A stretch of DNA of 5,962 nucleotides, taken from the NCBI GenBank assembly GCA_013140465.1, contig JABFST010000229.1, positions 1 through 5,962 on the forward strand, written 5' to 3'. Positions 1-5,938 of the stretch are shown here, one piece after another. The translations under genes and the position numbers were made by a program. Under the pieces are notes generated by a model that did no database searches, was not told the origin of the DNA, and saw only the letters and a list, made by a program, of their open reading frames with translations. Each line of letters opens with the position of its first letter. Position 1 is the first letter of the stretch. The DNA is from Methylococcaceae bacterium (GTDB taxonomy: Bacteria; Pseudomonadota; Gammaproteobacteria; Methylococcales; Methylomonadaceae).

Positions 1-60
1 ATGGGGCGGGAGTAATTTTTTTAGGATTGATAGTTTTCGTTCTTCGGATATGTGTGCCAT
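1..60 (-). CDS. IS3-type OrfA-like transposase, N-terminal fragment (runs off window)
   Basis: Read on the minus strand from the ATG at 60-58, the 20 codons to the window edge stay open and give MAHISEERKLSILKKLLPPH. The pattern 'S-E-R-K-x-x-I-L-K-K-L-L-P-P-H' is, from memory, the typical opening of small helix-turn-helix transposase subunits (IS3-type OrfA), where it is followed by a helix-turn-helix that binds the element's ends. Only the pre-helix segment is in view. An alternative ATG at 73-71 in another frame gives a much less protein-like reading. The gene points away from the controller gene, with about 120 noncoding bases between them that should contain the IS end. The assignment rests on one short motif, so the family is tentative although the coding call is fairly good. 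Confidence 0.6.
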   Translation of the reverse strand, partial: MAHISEERKLSILKKLLPPH

Positions 61-140
61 GTGTGTTGTCCATTTCGCCCCCACTTTTCTGGGTTAATAA
101 ATACGACAACTATTCTGACATAGGGGGTGTCTAAGGTTAT
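1..140 (-). mobile_element. End of an insertion sequence (outer boundary unresolved)
   Basis: The transposase-like start at 60 implies that the bases just to its right are the upstream end of an insertion sequence whose body lies left of the window. The non-transposase part (61-180) has no ORF worth calling. A C-rich block on the minus strand at about 124-134 (reading AGACACCCCC) is the most likely terminal repeat, which would put the boundary near 133-140. The other end of the IS is not in the window, so neither a terminal inverted repeat nor a target duplication can be verified. Confidence 0.35.
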
Positions 141-180
141 TTTATTGCCTTTCCCTGAGATAAGGCTGGTGTCGGCTGAC

Positions 181-426
181 TTATTTTTTAGGTATGGCAT
201 TGATCTGTTCCGATACCTTAGTGAAGAAAGCGGGTATATCTATGCCTAGGGCATAAATGATTTGCTCTAAAGAATCCAAGGTAATATTCCTGACACCACG
301 CTCGATGCCCGAAATATAAGTTCTGTCTAAATCGGCCTTATCAGCCAATGCTTCTTGGCTCATGTCGGCGACTTTACGATAATGCCGTATTGTGGAGGCA
401 ACAGAGGATACTAGTTTTTTTTCCAT
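181..426 (-). CDS. Restriction-modification controller (C) protein, XRE/Cro-CI-type helix-turn-helix
   Basis: This 81-residue protein consists almost entirely of one Cro/CI-type DNA-binding domain (about residues 10-66). The helix-turn-helix reads MSQEALADKADLDRTYISGIER, followed by RNITLDSLEQIIYALGI. The signature LDRTYISGIERxxRNxT, with an FF pair near residues 67-68, closely resembles my memory of the C.Esp1396I/C.AhdI family of R-M controllers, and the length is typical. Such proteins dimerise on tandem C-boxes and control their own gene and the co-transcribed endonuclease gene, delaying restriction until methylation is complete. A matching C-box pair lies 46 bases upstream. The ATG at 426-424 is the only usual start in frame after the upstream stop. 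A strong Shine-Dalgarno-like AAAAGGAGA (467-459 on the minus strand) is about 30 bases away, too far to serve this ATG, so translation may be leaderless or weak. No endonuclease or methylase gene is visible, and an IS end lies directly downstream. Confidence 0.85.
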   Translation of the reverse strand: MEKKLVSSVASTIRHYRKVADMSQEALADKADLDRTYISGIERGVRNITLDSLEQIIYALGIDIPAFFTKVSEQINAIPKK

Positions 427-472
427 ATCATTGTTAAAAAAATTAAAATGAAATGTATTCTCCTTTTATGTT

Positions 473-498
473 GACTATCAGTACACGGACTATAAGTC
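473..498 (-). promoter_or_regulatory. Double C-box operator of the controller gene
   Basis: On the minus strand this 26-bp stretch reads as half-operator GACTTATAGTC, spacer CGTG, then half-operator TACTGATAGTC. The first is a perfect GACT-TAT-AGTC dyad; the second differs in its first base and in its central triplet. Arrangement, spacing and the CGTG spacer match, as far as I remember, the Esp1396I/AhdI-type C-protein operator. In those systems the promoter-distal site activates and the promoter-proximal site represses. Here the distal copy is the better match, which fits activation at low C-protein level and self-repression at high level. A weak AT-rich -10 candidate lies within about 440-455. 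The core promoter was not resolved. Confidence 0.8.
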
Positions 499-514
499 TC
501 TTTTGGGGTCACAT

Positions 515-528
515 TAACGCGTAAGGCG
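515..528 (+). repeat. Short direct repeat, copy 1 (partner at 5140-5153)
   Basis: TAACGCGTAAGGCG at 515-528 recurs with one mismatch as TAACCCGTAAGGCG at 5140-5153. The first copy lies in the noncoding gap right of the C-box; the second spans the stop codon of the propeptide-like gene. Both are at edges of gene-poor, element-rich regions, so they may be fragments of one dispersed repeat. With only 14 bases and two copies, chance cannot be excluded. The rest of 499-718 shows nothing I can support. Confidence 0.3.
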
Positions 529-718
529 AAATCTGTTAAGTGGGCAAGAAATTCCCTACTTCCCTAACAATATCCCACCTATCCTGAACCTGAAAAAACC
601 ATAAGATGTTCCCATCAAAAGGAAGCGCATCGTTTCTGTATTTCAGCAATAGATACGGCTCGTACCTACGCACATCCTATTGCACCAATCCAGACACTGT
701 CCTAATACGCCAAGATTC

Positions 719-1799
719 CTACACCCCCGCAAAATAAGGCTTACCCAACTGATGCCCGACAAAACGCTGTCCGTCCGTTTGTTTAAAGCTGACATCGCCG
801 ACTTTAAAATTGTCCAAATGCAGATTATAAAATTGGTCGTAGTACGCTTGTAGGTCGCGTTTGATGCTGGGTTCATAAGACACCGCCAGCGTTTGTGTGG
901 TGCCGTGGGTGCGGGTTTGCACTACGCCGTCTTGCACGACGCAGATGCCGTTTTTAAACACCAAGTGGGCGTGGCTGAATTGGGTTTCTTTGTTGGCGTG
1001 GGGCGTGTACACGGCAATATCGGCAATGGCGTCGGGGCACAAGTGTCCACGGTCAGGCAAACCCAGCATCTGCGCGGCGGCGGTGCGGGTCATGATGGCT
1101 ATTTCATACAGGGAAAATTCTTTCTTGATGTCTTTCAGCAGACTCATGGCGACCGCTTCGGGATGTAATTCCGCCATACAGGCCAGGCGGTAGTCATAGT
1201 CCATTAACAGGCGCAGCAACTGCGGATAACGGGTAAATGGCCCGCCGTTAGGGTGGTCGGTGGTAAAAAACAAGCGCCACGGGTCATCCGCCAGCAAGAA
1301 TATTTCTAGGCCGATGAGCCATTGCAAGCTGTTGACAAAACTTTTCGGCTGATAACGGTACGGCACAACCCCGCCGCCGCCTTCGCACTCGGCATCCCAC
1401 GCCACCCATTTGTTGGGCGTGGCATCATGGCGGCGGCTGTATTGTGCTTGCACATCGCCAGAGATGGTGACGGTTTGCCCAAACAACACTTGCCCGACAT
1501 CCATAGTGATGTTGCGGTGTTTTTTAAAGGCGGCGATTAAGGTGCTGGCAGCCGATGAAAACCCGCGCGTGCCTTCTGCACCATAACCATAAAACTGGAT
1601 ATGCGCCAAGTGCATGGGCAAGCCTTGGGCGGCTTCCATCGTTGCCACGGCGGTCTCAACATTGCCGGGTATGCCGAGGTTGTTGCAATGGACATGGACG
1701 GGGTACGACATCGTCTAAGGCAAACCCGCGCATGTTGGCCTTAAAGGCGTTTGCACCACCTGCGTTTATAATTTTTAACTCGTAAGACGATTTCCGCAG
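719..1799 (-). pseudogene. fhcA: Decayed formylmethanofuran dehydrogenase subunit A (fhcA) remnant
   Basis: The minus-strand frame 1711-719 gives 330 residues with the C-terminal part of FhcA/FwdA/FmdA: HVHCNNLGIPGNVET, MHLAHIQFYGYG, WDAECEGGGGVVPY, FFTTDHPNGGPFTRYP, ADIAVY and FYNLHLDNFKVGDVSF near the end. In methylotrophs this subunit belongs to the cytoplasmic formyltransferase/hydrolase complex, which converts formyl-methanopterin to formate. The family is usually about 550 residues, so roughly 200 N-terminal residues are missing, including the N-terminal metal-ligand region. The ATG at 1711 is not a genuine start. Upstream in a different frame (1799-1710), LRKSSYELKIINAGG and ANAFKANMRGFALDD continue the family sequence. 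About 30 expected residues between that stretch and YPVHVHCNN are lost, with a frame change at about 1703-1712. No fhcB, fhcC or fhcD is adjacent, although the genes are normally clustered. It is almost certainly a nonfunctional fragment of a second copy, because such an organism would need an intact one elsewhere. Confidence 0.85.
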
Positions 1800-2166
1800 G
1801 GCTATACTGCGCACCGCTATAAAATGAACTTGTTTCCATAAATAATTGCCTTTTCAATCAAAGTATTGTGGGGAATTGGAGATTCATGCCGGGGCGATGT
1901 GTGGTATAAATAGCGTATTCCGGCTAATGCCTATTGGCCACCCAGCGGCGCAATACGGCTATCGCACCCTACAAATGCGCCTTATGCGTTGTCGGTGAAA
2001 CGCTATTACGGGTTATAAGGCTACCCGATTCTTGAGCGCGACAATTTGCCACATAGTTAAGACGATAGATACCACATACAATGATAATCGGGATGATGTC
2101 TTAACTACAGCCGCCTCAGAACTTGCCTATTATTCACCCGTGTCTATTCACCCAAAGGAACTTAGT
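1800..2166. other. Noncoding gap between the fhcA remnant and the protease operon
   Basis: No gene is supportable here. On the plus strand, possible -10 boxes for the protease gene are TACAAT (2077-2082) and GATAAT (2083-2088), but neither has a good -35 at 16-18 bases. The block 1947-1972 (GGCGCAATACGG, then CTATCGCACCCTAC) resembles a dispersed intergenic repeat common in gammaproteobacterial genomes, recalled from memory only. Weak fhcA-like readings may extend left to right past 1799, but they break frame quickly. Confidence 0.4.
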
Positions 2167-2169
2167 ATG
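2155..2169 (+). promoter_or_regulatory. Ribosome binding site fixing the protease start
   Basis: AAGGA at 2155-2159 lies seven bases before the ATG at 2167, a good spacing. This ATG is followed at once by a signal peptide. It is therefore preferred to the TTG at 2032, which would add 45 non-signal-like residues in front of the signal peptide. Confidence 0.75.
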
Positions 2170-4186
2170 CCATATTCAATTAAAAGCCAACCAAGCGTAA
2201 GCTGCTTCCGTTTTCTTCCGCTAGCCTGGATCACATTGGCCGGATTTTTGGCCAACTCCTCTTTTGCCGCAACAGCGTCTGACCTTGAAGTTTCGGAGCA
2301 AAAGGCGCTGGAAATTTTAAGCAAACGTGTTAAGGTAACGACCCCCGCATTTAAAAGTTGTCGCGCAAACCGAAACTGACGGTGTCCGTAGTTTTAAAGT
2401 GCTCAATCAACGTACGCGAAACGTTGAAACCATTGATCTGGGACTAGATAATCGAGAAGCTACGCCCGAGATATTGAAACGTGCGCAGAATGCTAAGGCG
2501 GCGCGCAGTTTCACCGGAAAAATACACAATGGCTTGAAGGCAACATTATATAATCTGAAGCTTAAACCTACAACTGAAGTCGAGGTGGTGGTTTGGGCAA
2601 AAATGCCTTACGCCTTGCCTAGCTATGATTGGGATGCGTTGGCACGGCAAGGCCAAAAACAAGTGGAAGAAACCGAACGCTTTGCCCTGACAGTTGCCGC
2701 AACTTTGCATACCCAAGCGACTAGCCCTATCCTAGACTTTGCATTTAAGCAGGGCTGGAAGATTGGTTATCAGTCTGATCTGGCACCTATCGTGACATTG
2801 CAGCTTCCCGCCAATCAGGTGCAGTTATTGGAGTCGCGCACCGATGTAGTAGCCATATTTCCTGACGATAAAGCAGAACTCGCCTTGAACACCTCAGCAA
2901 CTGCAATTGGGGTAGGCGGAACAGGCGGTGTTTGGGGGCGTGGCATTACGGGTACGGGTGTTTCGGTTGCTGTCGTAGAATCTGATGCCATTTTTTTCGA
3001 TCATCCTAATTTACAAGATGGCACATTAACTAACTCACTCATAAACTCGCCTGTTGGTGACCACGCCACCCATGTTGCAGGTATTATTGCGAGTACCCAC
3101 AATACAAATCGGGGCATTGCTTTTGGTGTGCCGGCACTTATTAGCGCTAATGCCAGCACTGGTTCCCTTGCAGACGGAATAAACGCCACATCTAGTGCAA
3201 TTACTCTAGGAGCAAGAATACTCAATTATAGTATTGGAGCTAATTCCGCAGGCAATCCAGCCAATACTCTCAATGGATGGGATTATCTCATAGATTACAT
3301 AACTGACAATTTCCGTCTATTAAGTGTTGTTGCAGCTGGGAATACAAATCTTTGTGGCAACAGTGTCAGCTTTGTCACTAGCCCAGGCAAGGCTTATAGT
3401 GCTATCACAGTGGGCAATTATGATCATCATACCAACGCTATAGCTCCTTCCTCTTGTTTTGGAAATCCATCTTCAGGCATGGAAAAACCTGAAGTTGCTG
3501 CGCCGGGTACAGATATTCTTAGCACTGTTACTGGTAACCTCCTCTTTAATGGGTTGACTGGCACTAGTATGGCTGCACCTCATGTCTCCGGTTGTGCGGC
3601 ATTGCTTATGCAACGCAGACCCGCCCTACAAAACCAACCTGAAGCTGTAAAAGCAGTGTTAATGGCTTCGGCTGTACGAAATATTGAAGGCGATAAAACA
3701 CTCAGCGATAGAGATGGTGTAGGTGGAGTTGTATGCGATGCAGCCGACGATATTTTGCAGGCTAATGGTGAAGCTCATCAAGTCGTGACAGCACCTGGCA
3801 TCGGATGGAATAGCGACAATCACTCCTTCACTGTTACGGCGGGCGAAACTGTACGCGTAGTAATTGCCTGGGGCTCTCATCCGAATAACAATCTTACAGC
3901 GGATAATTTAAGCGCAGATTTTGATTTGCATGTCTCAGGCCCCATTTTGTATGGTAACGATGGCGCATGGTGTCAAGGCTGTCATCACTCTGTTGACGTG
4001 GGAGGGGACGGTGTCACTGGTGTTTTCTATACGGGGTCTTATAGCGTTAACAATGCCTACGAGATCGTCGAATTTGTTGCGCCGTTGACGGGAACATACA
4101 CGGCTTCAGCAAATCAGAAAAAACCCAATAACCAAGCTGTAGAGCATCTTGCTTTTGCTTGGTGGCATGGGCAGCGCAGAAACTAA
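2167..4186 (+). CDS. Secreted subtilisin-like serine protease (S8), split by a single-base frameshift
   Basis: Joining the two frames gives 672 residues, and this numbering is used here. Residues 1-34 are a signal peptide (hydrophobic LAWITLAGFLA, cleavage likely after SSFA). Residues 35-234 are a propeptide ending in an I9-like segment with DFAFKQGW (190-197) and LPANQVQLLESRTDVVAIF. Residues 245-510 are the S8 catalytic domain: HATHVAGI with His299, oxyanion Asn392 in VVAAGN, and nucleophile Ser467 in GTSMAAPHVSG. At the usual Asp position the sequence reads VAVVESD, placing Glu271 there and an Asp two residues later. The C-terminal 535-669 resembles the beta-sandwich P/PPC-like modules of bacterial subtilases (VRVVIAWGS, then ADFDLHVSGP) and contains CQGCH at 602-606. 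The protein should be exported and self-processed. Frames 1 and 2 overlap at 2339-2379; the natural join at about 2342-2356 needs one base fewer. Whether this is a mutation, a sequencing error or recoding is undecided. Confidence 0.88.
2342..2356 (+). other. Frameshift site in the protease propeptide
   Basis: Frame 1 reads VKVTTPAFK and then runs to a stop at 2377-2379. Frame 2 opens after a stop at 2336-2338 and reads LKVVAQTETDGVRSFKVLN straight into the rest of the protease. The join must fall in 2339-2379. Two homopolymers are candidates: CCCCC at 2342-2346 and AAAA at 2353-2356 (in TTTAAAAG). Dropping one A gives the smooth sequence TTPAFKVVAQTET. The annotated second part should not be started at the GTG at 2399, because coding sense continues upstream of it. 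Confidence 0.85.
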
Positions 4187-4213
4187 ATTTACCCTAACAT
4201 TGCAGGAAAAACA

Positions 4214-5149
4214 ATGAACCCATTCTACAAAAAAACGATTATATTCTTATTAACTAGCAGTTTATTTGCTTGGAACGAAGTGGTCATTGCTGAATCTGCC
4301 ATGATCTTAACCAAAGTAGTAAACAAAGCAAGCCGTGCATTAAAAAATGGTTGGTGCTATGAAACTGGACAAATCTTCGGTTCTGGCGCTACCGATAAAA
4401 TCGGCGATTATGTCCTTTACGAACAAATTAAATCGCCAAAGACCCAAAGTGTTAAAAAGCCATCTAGCTTTACCATGACTATACTGTTCAAAGGTGCAGA
4501 TCAAGGCCATATTACCCTTCAAGGTGTTCATGATTTTGCGGAAAAACAATATAGCGGTAGCGTCACTGGAGCTTCTGTTGACAAGCTCAGCTTGGTGGGT
4601 TTACAGGCTTCGGGCGACGATAAGACAAGTCAACTAACGCTGACACCGTTTTCACAGCAGGATGCTGAAAACCCTTACGATCCTTACAGGAAACTGGATA
4701 AAATCACTATCGACAAGGTTAAAAATAAAGTGGCGACTGATTTGGTTTATGTCAACATCAAGCTGATCCCATCGATACTGGAAGGTTTTCCAAATGACAT
4801 TCCGCCCTTGGGTTCGACTTTATTAGATGGATACACACATGATGAGTGGCTAGCAACCGAAAAGCTGTATATTTTATCGAGACAAGAACTTAATAAATCA
4901 GTTGAAGCGTTTATTTTTAATCAAACGACACAACTTAGGGATTTCGCATTGAAACAGGGGTGGAGCATTCAAATCGCTCATTCATATATTTCTGGCCTCC
5001 TTGTTGGACAGTTAAGTGTCAGTCTTCCTGTAAATCAACTGCCATTATTACAAGATAGAACTGAAGTTGAATCGATTGAATCCGATACCTGTGCCTCTTT
5101 TGCACCCATCAATTACACCGAGCCGTCTGGGTGCATAACTAACCCGTAA
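4214..5149 (+). CDS. Exported stand-alone protease-propeptide-like protein (possible inhibitor/chaperone)
   Basis: This 311-residue protein starts 27 bases after the protease stop, with AGGA at 4204-4207 six bases before the ATG, so the two genes are probably one operon. Residues 1-26 are a signal peptide (hydrophobic TIIFLLTSSLFAW, cleavage likely after VVIA). Residues 30-150 match no family I recognise. Residues 160-291 parallel the propeptide of the upstream protease: a beta-strand LVYVNIKLIPS against EVEVVVWAKMP, DFALKQGW (243-250) against DFAFKQGW, and LPVNQLPLLQDRTEVESIESD against LPANQVQLLESRTDVVAIFPDD, with about five residues inserted between the last two blocks. No S8 catalytic motif follows; the protein ends 20 residues later with two cysteines (293 and 307) that could form a disulfide. 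Free I9-type propeptides can inhibit and fold their cognate subtilases, so a role in controlling the partner is a reasonable inference. Alternatively it is a truncated second protease. Its stop codon lies in a short repeat. Confidence 0.75.
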   Translation: MNPFYKKTIIFLLTSSLFAWNEVVIAESAMILTKVVNKASRALKNGWCYETGQIFGSGATDKIGDYVLYEQIKSPKTQSVKKPSSFTMTILFKGADQGHITLQGVHDFAEKQYSGSVTGASVDKLSLVGLQASGDDKTSQLTLTPFSQQDAENPYDPYRKLDKITIDKVKNKVATDLVYVNIKLIPSILEGFPNDIPPLGSTLLDGYTHDEWLATEKLYILSRQELNKSVEAFIFNQTTQLRDFALKQGWSIQIAHSYISGLLVGQLSVSLPVNQLPLLQDRTEVESIESDTCASFAPINYTEPSGCITNP

Positions 5150-5153
5150 GGCG
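5140..5153 (+). repeat. Short direct repeat, copy 2, spanning the stop of the propeptide-like gene
   Basis: TAACCCGTAAGGCG matches 515-528 at 13 of 14 positions and contains the TAA stop at 5147-5149. If this is a dispersed repeat, the last residues of the preceding protein (ITNP) may derive from it rather than from the ancestral gene. Confidence 0.3.
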
Positions 5154-5170
5154 TATAAATGCCACGCGTA

Positions 5171-5397
5171 GGGTTGCATCTTTTGTACTTATTCAGACCC
5201 CTAAACAACTTACAAAACAATGAGTTGAAAATAGCAAAAAATCGGTATTTTGAGTGAAAAACCCTCAAAATGAGCAAAATTTAATCAAACCTTTCAATTT
5301 TATGTAAAATCGACCCCAAATCATTAAAATACAGTTCAGTAAGTCATTGTTTTTAAATGTAACAGGGGTCTTAATAATTACCATCTTTTCGCAACCC
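5171..5397. mobile_element. MITE-like inverted-repeat element, about 227 bp
   Basis: Imperfect terminal inverted repeats of about 56 bases bound this noncoding element. The left arm (5171-5226) begins GGGTTGC and contains ATTCAGACCCCT, then AAAACAATGAGTT. The right arm (5341-5397), read in reverse complement, begins GGGTTGC and contains ATTAAGACCCCT, then AAAACAATGACTT, in the same order and near-equal spacing. The interior is A+T-rich with its own perfect 8-bp stem (5247-5254 with 5264-5271, ATTTTGAG/CTCAAAAT). No ORF is present, so it would move only with a transposase in trans. The core resembles the 'TCAGACCCC' ends of repeats linked with REP-associated or other small transposases, but the family is not established. 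It starts 21 bases after the propeptide-like gene and may form its 3' mRNA end; no target duplication is obvious. Confidence 0.65.
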
Positions 5398-5648
5398 AAC
5401 CCAACACAACCACCCAGAAATGTTACCGTGATAGATACTCTGCACGGGAGGCGAGCAATAACCTGGCCTTAAACAGGCCATAAAATGTCCACTTGGATAT
5501 TAAGCAAAAGCCATAAGATGGACTTATAGTGATTTTAGCTTGGGTTAATAACGATTTGCTAGTTGTAGATGCGAATTAATTCGCACCTACAGTTCTAACG
5601 GACGTTAAAAACGCCGTATAAGTCGTAAGGTATATGAATGTGGGGTGT
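5398..5648. other. Noncoding spacer with small hairpins
   Basis: No gene is visible on either strand. Small inverted repeats include TGGCCT/AGGCCA (5464-5469 with 5475-5480, five-base loop) and ACGGACGTT/AACGCCGT (5598-5606 with 5610-5617, one bulge). GCCATAAAATG (5477-5487) and GCCATAAGATG (5510-5520) are near-identical direct repeats. None is followed by a T-tract that would make it a convincing terminator. Confidence 0.4.
5564..5591. repeat. 28-bp near-perfect palindrome
   Basis: The arms TGTAGATGCGAATT and AATTCGCACCTACA are reverse complements except at one pair (A5569 against C5586). The core GCGAATTAATTCGC and the flank GTAG-TGCGAATT resemble a palindromic intergenic repeat I recall from several gammaproteobacteria (GTGCGAATTCATTCGCAC type), so it is more likely a REP-like unit than a private operator. 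Confidence 0.6.
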
Positions 5649-5835
5649 ATTTGCCGATAGAGAATGTAAAAGTATTCATGTGGGAGGGGCTTTAGCCTCT
5701 CCCCCTCTGTACACGACAAAAAGCATAAAAAACTATAAGCAATTGATTTTAAGTGCTTATGTTAGATAGTTTAGCCTTGTAGTCGAGACTAAAGCCTCCC
5801 CCACATGAATACTTTCACAGTCGCTGTCGGCGATT
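5649..5835. mobile_element. MITE-like hairpin element, about 187 bp
   Basis: The left arm (5649-5699) and the reverse complement of the right arm (5785-5835) align over about 51 bases, with roughly four fifths identity by eye. Inside both is an identical stretch AAAGTATTCATGTGGG followed by a G-rich run and GGCTTTAG. The centre holds another stem, ATAAGCA (5735-5741) with TGCTTAT (5754-5760), and a weaker AACTAT/ATAGTT pair outside it. The whole element can fold into one long hairpin and encodes nothing. The sequence 'GTGGGAGGGGCTTTAGCC' recalls a REP-type motif of gammaproteobacteria, from memory. Confidence 0.65.
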
Positions 5836-5865
5836 CCACATACGCGCCAACTTAAGCCCCCAACC

Positions 5866-5890
5866 CCCTGTTTACCCTTGAAAAACAGGG
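5866..5890. repeat. Hairpin CCCTGTTT / AAACAGGG
   Basis: A perfect 8-bp stem (5866-5873 with 5883-5890) closes a nine-base loop. There is no T-run on either side in a terminator position. A second, wider inverted pair, GTGGCAAC (5892-5899) and GTTGCCAC (5944-5951), lies just to the right and brackets the possible start codon at 5939. Confidence 0.4.
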
Positions 5891-5938
5891 AGTGGCAACC
5901 CATATTATGAAGCTTTTAACTATCAGAGAGAAAGCCCC

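Noticed and set aside
1..73. Minus-strand frame from the ATG at 73 (MDNTHGTHIRR)
   Set aside because: The alternative frame from 60 gives a recognisable transposase N-terminus; this one does not.
643..876. Minus-strand 77-codon frame overlapping the 3' end of the fhcA remnant; considered as a trace of the next fhc gene
   Set aside because: Its overlapping part is out of frame with fhcA, and the downstream part shows no formyltransferase-like sequence.
893..1540. Several plus-strand open frames (893-1168, 897-1193, 1322-1540) and a minus-strand frame 1306-1500
   Set aside because: They lie across the fhcA remnant, whose protein sequence is clearly conserved in its own frame; their translations are low-complexity shadows without recognisable motifs.
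1741..1839. Minus-strand 32-residue frame starting METSSFYSGAQ
   Set aside because: It overlaps, in another frame, the readable fhcA upstream homology, has no clear ribosome binding site, and resembles nothing identifiable.
2032..2166. Longer protease start at the TTG at 2032
   Set aside because: It would place 45 polar residues before the signal peptide; the ATG at 2167 has a good AAGGA at the right spacing.
3001..3880. Minus-strand frames 3001-3225 and 3659-3880
   Set aside because: They are antisense to well-conserved catalytic and linker parts of the S8 protease and have no ribosome binding site or family signature.
4340..4549. Minus-strand 69-codon frame
   Set aside because: It is antisense to the propeptide-like gene and shows no motif or start signal.
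5866..5890. Rho-independent terminator at the CCCTGTTT/AAACAGGG stem
   Set aside because: No T-tract follows the stem on either strand.
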